Origin: Sphingomonas sp. OV641
Lineage (GTDB): Bacteria; Pseudomonadota; Alphaproteobacteria; Sphingomonadales; Sphingomonadaceae
DNA: 64,000 bases
Direction: 5' to 3'
Assembly: GCF_900109205.1 (NCBI RefSeq)
Contig: NZ_FNZB01000001.1
Coordinates: 2,232,001-2,296,000 of the forward strand
Shown: one piece after another, positions 1 through 8,579 of the stretch
How the letters are laid out: every line of letters begins with the position of its first letter
Numbering within the stretch: position 1 is the stretch's first letter
Translations under genes and position numbers: made by a program
Notes under the pieces: model-generated
Seen by the model: the letters and a program-made list of their open reading frames with translations, nothing else
What the model was told of the DNA's origin: nothing
Database searches by the model: none

Positions 1-143
1 GAGGAGAGGACGCCATACGCGACGCCGGTGTTTAGGGAGCCCCCGTGCGGCTGGCAACATCAAGCCCATGCCGCCACGCCATCATTCGGCGCACCCCGCG
101 GCCCGGCCGGCGACAAGCGCGCCGGCCGCAGTCCGTCGCGGTC
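1..143. other. window edge, no confident gene
   Basis: No gene can be assigned safely. On the minus strand an open frame begins at an ATG at 60 and runs off the window edge (20 codons, rich in Arg/Lys). In many alphaproteobacteria amiC is followed by a penicillin-binding protein 1A gene, and a basic cytoplasmic N-terminus would suit that, but the stretch is too short and has no clear ribosome-binding site. Confidence 0.25.
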
Positions 144-1388
144 TCAACGGGACGCGGTCTGGGCCATGCGGCGGGCGAAGTGAATGTCCACCGCCCGGCG
201 AACGCTTTGCGCGATCCGCTCCCGCCCTTCTTCGCTGTCCAGAAAGGCCGCATCCTCGGCGTTGGAGATATAGCCGGTCTCGAACAAGATCGAGGGCATG
301 TCCGGCGCCTTCAGGACAAGCAGCGATGCCATGCGGTGAAAGTTGCCTTTCACCGGAATGAGCGGCTTTGCCTCGCGGCCAAGCAGCCGAGCGAAGCCGG
401 CGGACGCGTTCATCGTCTCGCGCTGCGTCAGGTCGATCAGGATGGACGAGACATCCTCGCTTTCATCAAGGTTCACGCCGGCGATGATGTCCGCCTTGTT
501 CTCGCGCGCGGCAAGGCGCGCCGCTTCCTTGTCCGAGGCGATGTCGGACAGGGTATAGGCAGTGGCACCCGACGCCTCGACGTTGCCGGCGCTGTCGCAG
601 TGGATGGAGATAAACAGATCCGCGCCAAGCTGGCGCGCCACGCCGAACCGCTCACGGTGAAGGATGTAGCGATCGTCATCGCGAGTGAGCGCCACGCGCA
701 CACGCCCCGATTCGAGAAGCTCGTCGCGGATCGCGCGGGCGATCTTCAGCGTCACGTCCTTCTCGCGCAGGCCGGTTTCCGGGTTGATCGCGCCGGGATC
801 GTTACCGCCGTGGCCGGCATCGATCACCACCAGCGGGCGACTTTCATCTCCGCGCACCCGCGGCAGCACGCTCTTGCGTGCCGGCGGAACGGGGATCGAC
901 ACCTTGTACCTGGGCTTCGCCTTTCCCCATTCGAACGGGAGAAAGCTTAACGGCGATGCGGCGCTGGCCGCTGCGAAACGGCGACCGTCCACCTGGCGCA
1001 AGGACAATTCCAGCGTGCGCCCATCATCCTGGAACTCGCCGCGCGACACGATCATCGGCTCCGCCAGATCTAGCACCACGCGCGCGCCATCCGCCCCGCG
1101 CCATCCCTGCCGGACGGCGGTGACCGCACCATCGCCGCCGCTCGCACGCCCCGGAGCCGCCCCGTCGATATCGATCGCGATCCGTTGCGGCGCATTCAGG
1201 ATGAAGCTGGACGCGCCGCGCACCGCTTCATCGAAGCGAATGGTGATCCGCCCCTCCTGCACGTCCACACGCTGCACCGTCGCAGCCCAGCCAGGCGCGC
1301 CGAATGTGAGGCCAGCCAATATTGCGAGCAGCATCGACATGCGCCCCGCATGCCGCGCCGGCTGCCCGCTGGTCCAGCGAAAAGCCAT
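144..1388 (-). CDS. amiC: N-acetylmuramoyl-L-alanine amidase, AmiC type
   Basis: Zinc-dependent periplasmic amidase that cleaves the bond between N-acetylmuramic acid and the stem peptide during cell separation. The 414-residue product has an N-terminal signal peptide (hydrophobic stretch about residues 17-35), an AMIN domain (about 36-135) that in the family binds peptidoglycan or targets the septum, a linker, and an Amidase_3 domain from about 187. The expected zinc and catalytic residues are visible: H193 in DAGHGG, E209 in REKD, H263 in SIHCD and E370 in ILFETGY. The start at 1388 has a GGTAGGG ribosome-binding site 7 nt upstream; an in-frame Met at residue 17 is an alternative that still leaves a signal peptide. 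It is transcribed divergently from rne. Confidence 0.95.
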   Translation of the reverse strand: MAFRWTSGQPARHAGRMSMLLAILAGLTFGAPGWAATVQRVDVQEGRITIRFDEAVRGASSFILNAPQRIAIDIDGAAPGRASGGDGAVTAVRQGWRGADGARVVLDLAEPMIVSRGEFQDDGRTLELSLRQVDGRRFAAASAASPLSFLPFEWGKAKPRYKVSIPVPPARKSVLPRVRGDESRPLVVIDAGHGGNDPGAINPETGLREKDVTLKIARAIRDELLESGRVRVALTRDDDRYILHRERFGVARQLGADLFISIHCDSAGNVEASGATAYTLSDIASDKEAARLAARENKADIIAGVNLDESEDVSSILIDLTQRETMNASAGFARLLGREAKPLIPVKGNFHRMASLLVLKAPDMPSILFETGYISNAEDAAFLDSEEGRERIAQSVRRAVDIHFARRMAQTASR

Positions 1389-1845
1389 GTTACGCCCTAC
1401 CCTTTTTCCCTGTGGGACTCGGGTTACGCCCCTGCTGGTTCAATCGCAGTTGCGCATTGGGGTTAATAGCACGTTCGGCATGTTTTTGCCGACCGGCCGG
1501 CAAGGACGTTCCGGTTGCCCAATAACAAACGACTTGCTAGTCACCATGTTGATCGGATTGCGGGCCGTTGCGCCCGCTCCCGACCCACCGCCCAACCGGC
1601 CGATCGAGCCGGCGCGGGCAATCAGGTTGACGTACGCATGCCGCATATTCCCCCACCGCAGTTCCGACCGGCTTTCGCCGGCGGTGCGGGCGCGGGGCTG
1701 ATCCAGGGCGTAGCGCCCGGACATGCGCAGCGGACGAAGGCATCGTTTATCACCATCCGCTTGTCCGCCCCAGATGGGCCGACAGCGCCTTTTTATCGCG
1801 CGACCCCGCCGCCCGGCGGCGCGAGTCGTGCGCGGAGACCTTATA
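1389..1845. other. divergent amiC/rne intergenic region, probable rne leader
   Basis: 457 bases without a convincing gene between divergent amiC and rne. Open frames exist on both strands but have shadow-like composition and no family resemblance. In proteobacteria rne mRNA commonly carries a long 5' leader used for autoregulation, so much of this stretch may be leader. A small perfect stem (TTGCCG/CGGCAA) lies at 1486-1503. No riboswitch was recognised. Confidence 0.5.
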
Positions 1846-4617
1846 ATGACCATGCGCATGCTGATCGACGCACGCCACCGGGAGGAAACCCGCGTGGCCG
1901 TCGTCAAAGGAAATCGCATCGAGGAATTTGATTTCGAAAGTGCCGAGCGCAAGCAGCTCAAGGGGAATATCTATCTTGCCAAGGTGACCCGCGTGGAGCC
2001 GTCGCTCCAGGCCGCCTTCGTGGACTACGGCGGCAATCGCCACGGCTTCCTCGCCTTCTCGGAAATTCACCCCGATTATTACCAGATCCCCAAGGAGGAT
2101 CGCGAGGCCCTGCTGCGCGAGGAGGCGGAGCATGCGGCCGAGGAAGCGAAGCTGCGCGCCGAGCAGGAGGCCGCGGAGGATGCCGATTTTGACGGTTCCG
2201 ACGACGACGCCGACTTCGCGGAGGATGACGGCGACGCGGATGCCGATGCCGCCGACGAGGGCGAAGGCGATGCGGACGGCGATCGCCCCGCCTCGCCCGC
2301 ATCGGGCATCAACGACGATCAGGTCGAGGCGCTGCGCCAGCGCCGCATGAACCTGCGTCGCCGCTACAAGATCCAGGACGTGATCCGCCGCCGTCAGGTG
2401 CTGCTGGTGCAGGTCGTGAAGGAAGAGCGCGGCAACAAGGGCGCGGCGCTGACGACCTATCTGTCGCTCGCCGGCCGTTATTGCGTGCTGATGCCCAACA
2501 CGTCGCATGGCGGCGGGATCAGCCGCAAGATCAGCAACTCGGCCGATCGCAAGCGCCTGAAGTCGATCATGGCGGAGATGGAACTGCCGCCGTCGATGGG
2601 CTGCATCGTGCGCACCGCGGGGCTCAGCCGCACGCGCACCGAGATCAAGCGCGACTTCGATTATCTCGCCCGCCTGTGGGACGGCATTCGCGACAAGACG
2701 CTGACCAGTGCGGCACCAGCGCTGATCTATGGCGACAGCGACCTCATCAAGCGCGCAATCCGCGACATCTACAACAAGGATATCGACGAGGTGATCGTCG
2801 AGGGTGACGAAGGCTATCGCCAGGCGAAGGACTTCATGCGCCTGCTGATGCCCAGCCACGCCAAGCGCGTGAAGCATTACAGCGACCCGATCCCCTTGTT
2901 CCAGCGCAGCCATGTCGAGGACCAGCTCGCCGCAATGTACCACCCGGTGGTGCAGCTGAAGTCGGGCGGCTATCTCGTCATCAACCCGACCGAGGCGTTG
3001 GTCTCGATCGACATCAACTCGGGCCGCTCGACGCGCGAGCACAATATCGAGCAGACCGCGACCGCGACCAATCTGGAAGCGGCACAGGAGATCGCCCGTC
3101 AGTTGCGCCTGCGTGACATGGCCGGCCTCGTCGTCATCGACTTCATCGACATGGACAACAATTCCAATGTCCGGAAGGTCGAGAAGGCGATGAAGGAAGC
3201 GCTGAAGAACGATCGCGCCCGCATCCAGGTCGGCCGCATCTCGTCGTTCGGCCTTATGGAAATGAGCCGCCAGCGCCTGCGCACCGGCGTGCTCGAAGCC
3301 TCGACGCGCCCCTGCCCGCATTGCGAGGGTTCGGGCTTCGTCCGCACCGCCTCGTCGTCGGGCCTCAGCGCGCTGCGGCTGATCGAGGATGAGGCCGCGC
3401 GCGGCCGCGGCTCGCTGCTGACGCTGCGCTGCAGCCAGGAAGCCGCCTTCTATGTCCTGAACCGCAAGCGCGCCGATATCGCCGAGATCGAGGACCGCTA
3501 TGGCGTGACGGTCGAGATCCTGCCGGACGGCGAGCAGGAAGGCGCGCGCATGTCGGTCGAGGCCTCCGGTCCGCCGCCGGCCTATGCGCCCAAGTTTGCT
3601 CCGCCGCTCGAGGAAATCGAGGAGGACTTCCCCGAGGAGATCGAGGAGGAGGAAGAGGAGGAAGCCGCCGACGAGGAAGCGCCCCGCGCCGAAGAGTCGC
3701 GTGGAGACGACGGCCGTGAGGGCGGTCGCAAGCGGCGGCGCCGTCGTGGTCGGCGGGGTCGCGCCAATGGCGAGGCAGGCGCCACGCCGGCCTCTAACGC
3801 TGACGTCAGCGAAGAGGACGAAGGCGAGGGCGAGGACGAGGTCGTTGAAACGGTCAACGCCGACGAAGACGCGGCTGGCACTTCCGAGCAGGACGATGCC
3901 GAGGCGACCGCGGAAGGCGAAGGCGGTCGCCGCCGTCGCAATCGTCGTGGCCGCCGTCGGCGCCGCGAGAATGGCGCGGAGGGTGAGGCCAAGGGCGGCG
4001 AGGCCGATCTGACGGCCGATGCGCAGCCGACGGCACCAGAGGCCGCGCCGGTCGTGGCAGAGGCGCCAGCGGTCGAGGTCGCTGCACCGGAGGTCAGCAC
4101 CGCCGAGGCACCGGCCGAAGCAGCGCCCGAAGCGGAACAGCCGGCACCCAAGACGCGTCGTCGTCCGCGCGCCAAGAAGGTGACGGAAGAAGCGCCAGCA
4201 GCAGCCGCTGCTCCGGAGGCAGTTCCCGCCGAGGCCGCGCCTGCGCCGATCGCGACGCCAGGAATCGATGCGATCGCTCCCGCCACGGAGGAGGGCGCAC
4301 CGGCCAAGCCGAAGCGCACCCGTCGCAAGAAGACGGATGCGCCGGCAGCGGAGGCCGCTGCCGAGGCAGCAGCGCCGGCCGCGGCCGCGGAAGCCCCTGC
4401 GAAGCCGAAGCGCACGCGTCGCAAGAAGGCGGACGCGCCGGCAGCAGCCGAGCCCGAAGCACCGGCCGTGGCCGAAACCAGCGCGACAACCAGCGACGCT
4501 GCGCCCGCGCAGAGCGCGGCAGCGGATGAAGCCGGCGAACCCTCCACCGGCGACGCTGCCGAGGAATCCGCCGCAACGCCGCGTCGCGGCTGGTGGCAGC
4601 GCACGTTCGGTGCGTGA
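1846..4617 (+). CDS. rne: Ribonuclease E/G family endoribonuclease
   Basis: Main endonuclease of RNA decay and stable RNA processing, acting at the inner membrane as the degradosome scaffold. The start at 1846 is chosen because it gives the usual alphaproteobacterial N-terminus (MTMRMLIDAR) and has GGAG 8 nt upstream; the frame is open further upstream. The product is 923 residues. The S1 RNA-binding region (about 38-215) is interrupted by a Glu/Asp/Ala-rich insert (about 92-150), typical of alphaproteobacterial RNase E. The two catalytic Asp residues are in VSIDINSGR (about 389) and VVIDFIDMD (about 432), and the zinc-link CPHC is at about 490. After about residue 590 the protein is a disordered, alternating acidic, Arg-rich and Ala/Pro-rich tail, as expected of a scaffold. 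The tail holds two near-identical KPKRTRRKK blocks. Confidence 0.97.
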   Translation: MTMRMLIDARHREETRVAVVKGNRIEEFDFESAERKQLKGNIYLAKVTRVEPSLQAAFVDYGGNRHGFLAFSEIHPDYYQIPKEDREALLREEAEHAAEEAKLRAEQEAAEDADFDGSDDDADFAEDDGDADADAADEGEGDADGDRPASPASGINDDQVEALRQRRMNLRRRYKIQDVIRRRQVLLVQVVKEERGNKGAALTTYLSLAGRYCVLMPNTSHGGGISRKISNSADRKRLKSIMAEMELPPSMGCIVRTAGLSRTRTEIKRDFDYLARLWDGIRDKTLTSAAPALIYGDSDLIKRAIRDIYNKDIDEVIVEGDEGYRQAKDFMRLLMPSHAKRVKHYSDPIPLFQRSHVEDQLAAMYHPVVQLKSGGYLVINPTEALVSIDINSGRSTREHNIEQTATATNLEAAQEIARQLRLRDMAGLVVIDFIDMDNNSNVRKVEKAMKEALKNDRARIQVGRISSFGLMEMSRQRLRTGVLEASTRPCPHCEGSGFVRTASSSGLSALRLIEDEAARGRGSLLTLRCSQEAAFYVLNRKRADIAEIEDRYGVTVEILPDGEQEGARMSVEASGPPPAYAPKFAPPLEEIEEDFPEEIEEEEEEEAADEEAPRAEESRGDDGREGGRKRRRRRGRRGRANGEAGATPASNADVSEEDEGEGEDEVVETVNADEDAAGTSEQDDAEATAEGEGGRRRRNRRGRRRRRENGAEGEAKGGEADLTADAQPTAPEAAPVVAEAPAVEVAAPEVSTAEAPAEAAPEAEQPAPKTRRRPRAKKVTEEAPAAAAAPEAVPAEAAPAPIATPGIDAIAPATEEGAPAKPKRTRRKKTDAPAAEAAAEAAAPAAAAEAPAKPKRTRRKKADAPAAAEPEAPAVAETSATTSDAAPAQSAAADEAGEPSTGDAAEESAATPRRGWWQRTFGA
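4304..4445 (+). repeat. duplicated 45-base segment in the RNase E tail
   Basis: Two nearly identical stretches of about 45 bases (about 4304-4349 and 4400-4445) each encode KPKRTRRKK followed by a short Ala/Pro run. They are basic, Arg/Lys-rich RNA-binding-like blocks in the disordered C-terminal region. The duplication is in frame and separated by an Ala-rich spacer. Boundaries are approximate. Confidence 0.7.
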
Positions 4618-4685
4618 TCGGCGGATCGTGACGGCAAGCAAGTGAGCGACATGCGCCGGGCTTCAGCGATGGTTAAGCCGCCATC

Positions 4686-6107
4686 ATGCTGGGTCCGGCG
4701 CATGCACGTCGCTTGCCGAACGATCCCGCTGCGGCCAAGCCCGTGATCGGTCGCTCCGCCACACTTCGCCTGCTGGCCACTGCGGCGCTGGCCAGCGTCT
4801 CCATCCCGCAGGCGGCGAATGCGCAGTCAATCCTGCGCGACGCCGAGACCGAAGCGCTGCTGGCCGACATGACCGCGCCGCTCATCACCGCGGCGGGGCT
4901 GCGGCCGAGCGACGTGAGGGTCGTTCTCGTCAACGACGATTCGATCAACGCCTTCGTCGCCGGCGGCCAGATCGTTTATGTGCATTCCGGCACGATCCAG
5001 GCGGCCAAGACGGCCAATGAAGTGCAGGGCGTGATCGCGCACGAGCTTGGCCACATTACCGGCGGCCACGTGTCGCTTGCCGGCCGCGGCGCTCAGGAGG
5101 CGACCGGAATTTCCATTCTCTCCATGGTGCTTGGGCTGGCCGCGATGGCGGCAGGCGCGGGCGAAGCGGGCGCCGGGGTCCTTGCCGCCGGGCAGCAGGC
5201 GGCCATGCACAAATATCTCGCCTTTTCGCGCCAGCAGGAGGCGTCGACCGACGCGGCCGGCGCGAAATACCTCAACGCCGCCGGGATCAGCGGCAAGGGA
5301 TATCTCAACTTCTTCAAGACCATGCAGCAGATGGAATATCGCTACGGCATCACTCGCCAGGTCGAGTATATGCTCAGCCATCCCGTCTCGTCCGAGCGCG
5401 TCGCGGCCGTGTCGGAGACGCTGCAGGCCTCACCTGCCTGGAACAAGCCGCTCAATCAGGATTGGGAAGAACGGTTCAAGCGGGTTCAGGCGAAACTGGA
5501 CGGATATCTGCTTCCACCCGCACAGGCGCTTCAGAAATATCCGGAAGGCACGCAGACCATCTATGCGCATTATGCGCGCGCTTACGCCTATCACCGCAGT
5601 GGATATCCGCAGAAGGCCGAAGCGGAGGCCGATGCCTTGGTCGCCAGCAAGCCGAAGGATCCCTATTTCCTCGAGATCAAGGGCCAGATCCTGCTGGAGG
5701 CAGGAAAGCCGCAGGAGGCCCTCGGCCCGCTGCGTGCGGCCACCGATGGTTCCCGCAACAGCCCTTTGATCGCCACCACTTTCGGCCATGCGCTGATCGC
5801 GACGGAGGACAAGGCGCATTATGACGAGGCCAAGCGCGTCCTGCGCACCGCCGTCGCGCGTGACGATCAGAATCCATTCGCCTGGTATCAGCTGGGCACC
5901 GTCTACGAGCGCACCGGCGATCCGGCGCGCGCCGCACTCGCCACGGCGGAACGCGCCAGCATGACGGGCGATCACCGCACCGCCGCGGTAAGCGCACGTT
6001 ACGCCATGGCCGGCATTCCACAGAACACGCCGGACTGGATCCGGGCACAGGATATCGCGATGACATCAGGCCATTCCCTCGAAGACGACAAGCGCAAGCG
6101 GAAATGA
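4686..6107 (+). CDS. M48 family metalloprotease with TPR repeats, BepA-like
   Basis: Secreted zinc metalloprotease of the BepA/YfgC type, which in other bacteria assists assembly and quality control of outer-membrane proteins. The 473-residue product has a hydrophobic signal region (about 28-46), an M48 domain with HELGH at 119-123 and the likely third zinc ligand E185 in QEASTDAAG, then TPR-like helices from about residue 285 to the end. A GTG at 4743 would give a more ordinary 28-residue signal peptide and is a credible alternative start; neither start has a strong ribosome-binding site. Its stop overlaps the start of the DsbA-like gene (ATGA), so the two are translationally coupled, consistent with a shared role in envelope protein folding. 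Confidence 0.9.
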   Translation: MLGPAHARRLPNDPAAAKPVIGRSATLRLLATAALASVSIPQAANAQSILRDAETEALLADMTAPLITAAGLRPSDVRVVLVNDDSINAFVAGGQIVYVHSGTIQAAKTANEVQGVIAHELGHITGGHVSLAGRGAQEATGISILSMVLGLAAMAAGAGEAGAGVLAAGQQAAMHKYLAFSRQQEASTDAAGAKYLNAAGISGKGYLNFFKTMQQMEYRYGITRQVEYMLSHPVSSERVAAVSETLQASPAWNKPLNQDWEERFKRVQAKLDGYLLPPAQALQKYPEGTQTIYAHYARAYAYHRSGYPQKAEAEADALVASKPKDPYFLEIKGQILLEAGKPQEALGPLRAATDGSRNSPLIATTFGHALIATEDKAHYDEAKRVLRTAVARDDQNPFAWYQLGTVYERTGDPARAALATAERASMTGDHRTAAVSARYAMAGIPQNTPDWIRAQDIAMTSGHSLEDDKRKRK

Positions 6108-6823
6108 ACCGCCTGACCATTTTGCTGGTCGTGCTGCTGGGCGCGACCTTTGGCGCCGGCGGCATGTGGCTTGCCGAGCGTGCCGCTCCCGGATCCGCCG
6201 TCGCAGACAAGGCCGGGATCGAACGGGTGGTGCACGATTATCTGCTCGCCAATCCGGAAGTGATCCCGCAAGCGATGCAGAAGCTGCAGGAGCGCGAGAG
6301 CGGGCGCGCGGTTGCGGCCAGCCGATCCCGCATCGAGACGCCTTACCCCGGCGCGATGATGGGTAATCCCAACGGCGATGTCACGCTGGTGGAATTTTTC
6401 GATTATAATTGCGGCTATTGCCGCGCCAGCCTGCCAACCATCGAGCGGCTGGTAAAAAGCGATCCGAAATTGCGCGTGGTGTTCCGGGAGTTGCCGATCC
6501 TGGCGGAGGAAAGCCGTGATGCGGCGCGCGCGTCGCTTGCCGCAGCGGCGCAGGGTCGGTTCGCTGCCTTTCACCAGGCCTTGTACGAGGCAGGCCCGGT
6601 CAGCGCGCAATCGATCGCTGCCGCCGCCCGTGGCACGGGCGTAAACCTCACCAAGATCCCCGATGACGTTGATACGGAAATCGCCGGCAATCTTGGGCTG
6701 GCGGCGAAGCTCGGCATCAGCGGCACGCCAGCGTGGGTGGTCGGCGACAAGGTCCTGTCCGGCGCACTGCCATTCGATCGTTTGCAGGAGGCGATTGCCG
6801 AAGTGCGGACGGGGCAGGACTGA
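6104..6823 (+). CDS. DsbA/ScsC-like thiol:disulfide oxidoreductase
   Basis: Periplasmic thioredoxin-fold protein of 239 residues. It has an N-terminal membrane anchor or signal (about 4-24), then a short helical segment resembling the ScsC N-terminal domain (residues about 38-66, with the pattern DYLLxNPEVI), then a DsbA domain. The active site is C103-G-Y-C106, and a cis-proline loop (SGTPAW) follows near residue 210. The family introduces or isomerises disulfides in exported proteins. The start overlaps the stop of the upstream protease by four bases. Whether it is an oxidase or an isomerase cannot be told from sequence; the ScsC-like N-terminus, which mediates oligomerisation in some relatives, leaves isomerase activity possible. 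Confidence 0.92.
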   Translation: MNRLTILLVVLLGATFGAGGMWLAERAAPGSAVADKAGIERVVHDYLLANPEVIPQAMQKLQERESGRAVAASRSRIETPYPGAMMGNPNGDVTLVEFFDYNCGYCRASLPTIERLVKSDPKLRVVFRELPILAEESRDAARASLAAAAQGRFAAFHQALYEAGPVSAQSIAAAARGTGVNLTKIPDDVDTEIAGNLGLAAKLGISGTPAWVVGDKVLSGALPFDRLQEAIAEVRTGQD

Positions 6824-6889
6824 TCCGGCGAGCGAGAAAAGCGTACGGGCGATGGAGTCGTAAGCGGTTCAAGCGTGTCGCAGGCGCCA

Positions 6890-6913
6890 TGGGCGGTGCG
6901 ACCTTTCCGCCCA
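6890..6913 (+). terminator. hairpin after the dsbA-like gene
   Basis: Perfect 7-base stem TGGGCGG/CCGCCCA with a 10-base loop, 67 bases after the stop of the oxidoreductase. No T-tract follows, so termination is a guess. Confidence 0.4.
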
Positions 6914-6915
6914 CA

Positions 6916-6951
6916 GCGGCGTTCCCCCTTGCGGACGTTCCCCAACGCCGC
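6916..6951 (+). promoter_or_regulatory. 8-base inverted repeat in the mscS-like leader
   Basis: GCGGCGTT and AACGCCGC form a perfect 8-base stem around a 20-base loop that itself contains two GTTCCCC copies. The 3' arm ends 8 bases before the GTG start at 6960, so a folded RNA would occupy or abut the ribosome-binding region. It could be translational control, an operator, or part of a terminator together with the hairpin just upstream. Confidence 0.4.
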
Positions 6952-6959
6952 AGGTAATC

Positions 6960-8579
6960 GTGCTCCATTCTCTTCGTCGCTTTCTCCTCATTCTGCTGCT
7001 TGCCACGCTGACCGCCTCGCCTGCGGTCGCCCAGGATGCTTCCTCCAACACGGCCGCGCCAGCGGTACCGGCAGACCCGTTCGGTCGCGAAACGCCGCGG
7101 TCCGCGGTCACTGGCCTGATCGAAGCACTAGCGAAGCGCGACTATGATCGCGCCGCCAATTACTTCGACCTGCCCGTGCAGCAGGATCAACGTGTGCTCG
7201 GCGGTGCGACCGAGCTCGCCCGGCGCTTGCAGGGGCTGCTGGACAGCGGCGGATCGCTGATCCCGTTTGCCGGACTGGCCAATGAAGCCGGTGGCCGCAT
7301 CGACGATGACCTGCCGTTCGACCGTGAACTGATCGGTGATCTTGGAGTCGGGGAAGGCGACGCCCCGATCCTGATGACACAGGGGGAAGTCGACGGCCGC
7401 CGCGTGTGGCGCATCTCGCACGACACCATCCGGCGGCTAATGGCGGTGCCGGCCACCACCGCCGCCACGAGCGCGCCAGCTGCCGAGATCACCGGGGTCA
7501 ACGTCGGCGGCGCGCCGGTGGAGGATTGGGGGTTGCTGATCGGCGCCGCGATCCTGAGCTTCGTTGTGCTGCGCCTGCTGTCGACCGCCGTACTCGCCGT
7601 GATGCGACGGAGTATCTCGGACCCCGACGCCAACGGCTTTTACCGCTTCTTCCATGCCGCATTGCCGCCGTTCAGCCTCTTCTTGGCGGTAATCGCCTTT
7701 TACGGCTGGGCGGAGAAGGTGGAGGTCGCGATCGTCGCGCGGCAGACGCTGCTGCGCTATGCCGGCGGGGTCGCAGCGATCGCGCTTGTCTGGTTCGGCC
7801 TCAGATTGGTGGACGCGATCGCGGACGTCGCGATCGCCCGTGCGCATCGTGGGTCGCGACGCCAGGCAGTGTCGGTCGTCAGCCTGCTGCGCCGTGCGGC
7901 CAAGATCCTGCTGCTGGTGTTCAGCGTCGTGGCCGTGCTCGACACGTTTGGGATTGACGTGACGACGGGGATTGCCGCGCTCGGCATCGGCGGTATCGCG
8001 CTGGCGCTCGGCGCGCAGAAGACGGTCGAAAACCTGGTCGGCAGCGTCACCGTCATTGCCGATCGTCCGGTGCAGGTGGGTGATTTCTGCCGCGTGGGCG
8101 ATGTGGTTGGCACGGTGGAGGATGTCGGCATCCGATCCACCCGCATCCGCACCAATGACCGCACGGTTGTCACCATTCCCAATGGCGACTTTTCCTCGCG
8201 CCAGATCGAGAATTTCGCGAAGCGCGACCGCTTCCTCTTCGCGCCGACGATCGGCATCGAATATAGCAACGCTGCCGACAAGGTGCGCGAGGCCGTCGCC
8301 ATCATCGAAAAGGTACTGCAAAGCCATGACAAGGTGCTGCAGGATGGTCCGCGCGCACGCTTCACCGCCTTCGGTGAAAGCTCGCTGGATATCGAGGTCT
8401 TCTCCTACATCAATGTCAGCGACTTCGGCGAAAGCACGGTGGTCCGCCAGGAATTGCTGTTGTCGATCTATGAGGGGCTGACCGCCGCCGGGATCGGCAT
8501 CGCCTTTCCCACTCGCACCGTCTTCCTGGCCAGTGTCGATGCGCCTGAGGCATCCTCAGGCCCGGTTGATCGTTCATGA
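6960..8579 (+). CDS. Mechanosensitive ion channel family protein (MscS)
   Basis: Large MscS-type channel of 539 residues, starting at a GTG. It has a signal peptide ending near residue 22 (after SPAVA), a periplasmic domain (to about 175), transmembrane segments (about 185-205, 235-255, 270-290, 315-330), and the conserved pore/beta domain from about residue 335. The pore-lining helix has the small-residue pattern GIGGIALALGAQKTVENL, followed by the beta-domain motif VQVGDFCRVG. In the family this opens under membrane tension and protects against osmotic downshock. The extended periplasmic N-terminus is like the larger YnaI/YbdG-type members. The next gene overlaps its stop (ATGA). Confidence 0.93.
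   Translation: MLHSLRRFLLILLLATLTASPAVAQDASSNTAAPAVPADPFGRETPRSAVTGLIEALAKRDYDRAANYFDLPVQQDQRVLGGATELARRLQGLLDSGGSLIPFAGLANEAGGRIDDDLPFDRELIGDLGVGEGDAPILMTQGEVDGRRVWRISHDTIRRLMAVPATTAATSAPAAEITGVNVGGAPVEDWGLLIGAAILSFVVLRLLSTAVLAVMRRSISDPDANGFYRFFHAALPPFSLFLAVIAFYGWAEKVEVAIVARQTLLRYAGGVAAIALVWFGLRLVDAIADVAIARAHRGSRRQAVSVVSLLRRAAKILLLVFSVVAVLDTFGIDVTTGIAALGIGGIALALGAQKTVENLVGSVTVIADRPVQVGDFCRVGDVVGTVEDVGIRSTRIRTNDRTVVTIPNGDFSSRQIENFAKRDRFLFAPTIGIEYSNAADKVREAVAIIEKVLQSHDKVLQDGPRARFTAFGESSLDIEVFSYINVSDFGESTVVRQELLLSIYEGLTAAGIGIAFPTRTVFLASVDAPEASSGPVDRS

Noticed and set aside
1440..1961. Minus-strand frame overlapping the start of rne.
   Set aside because: No family resemblance; it runs through the conserved rne N-terminus.
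1750..4641. Open frame of more than 960 codons opposite rne.
   Set aside because: It is a GC-rich antisense shadow of a certain gene; its sequence is repetitive Arg/Leu/Gly with no domain.
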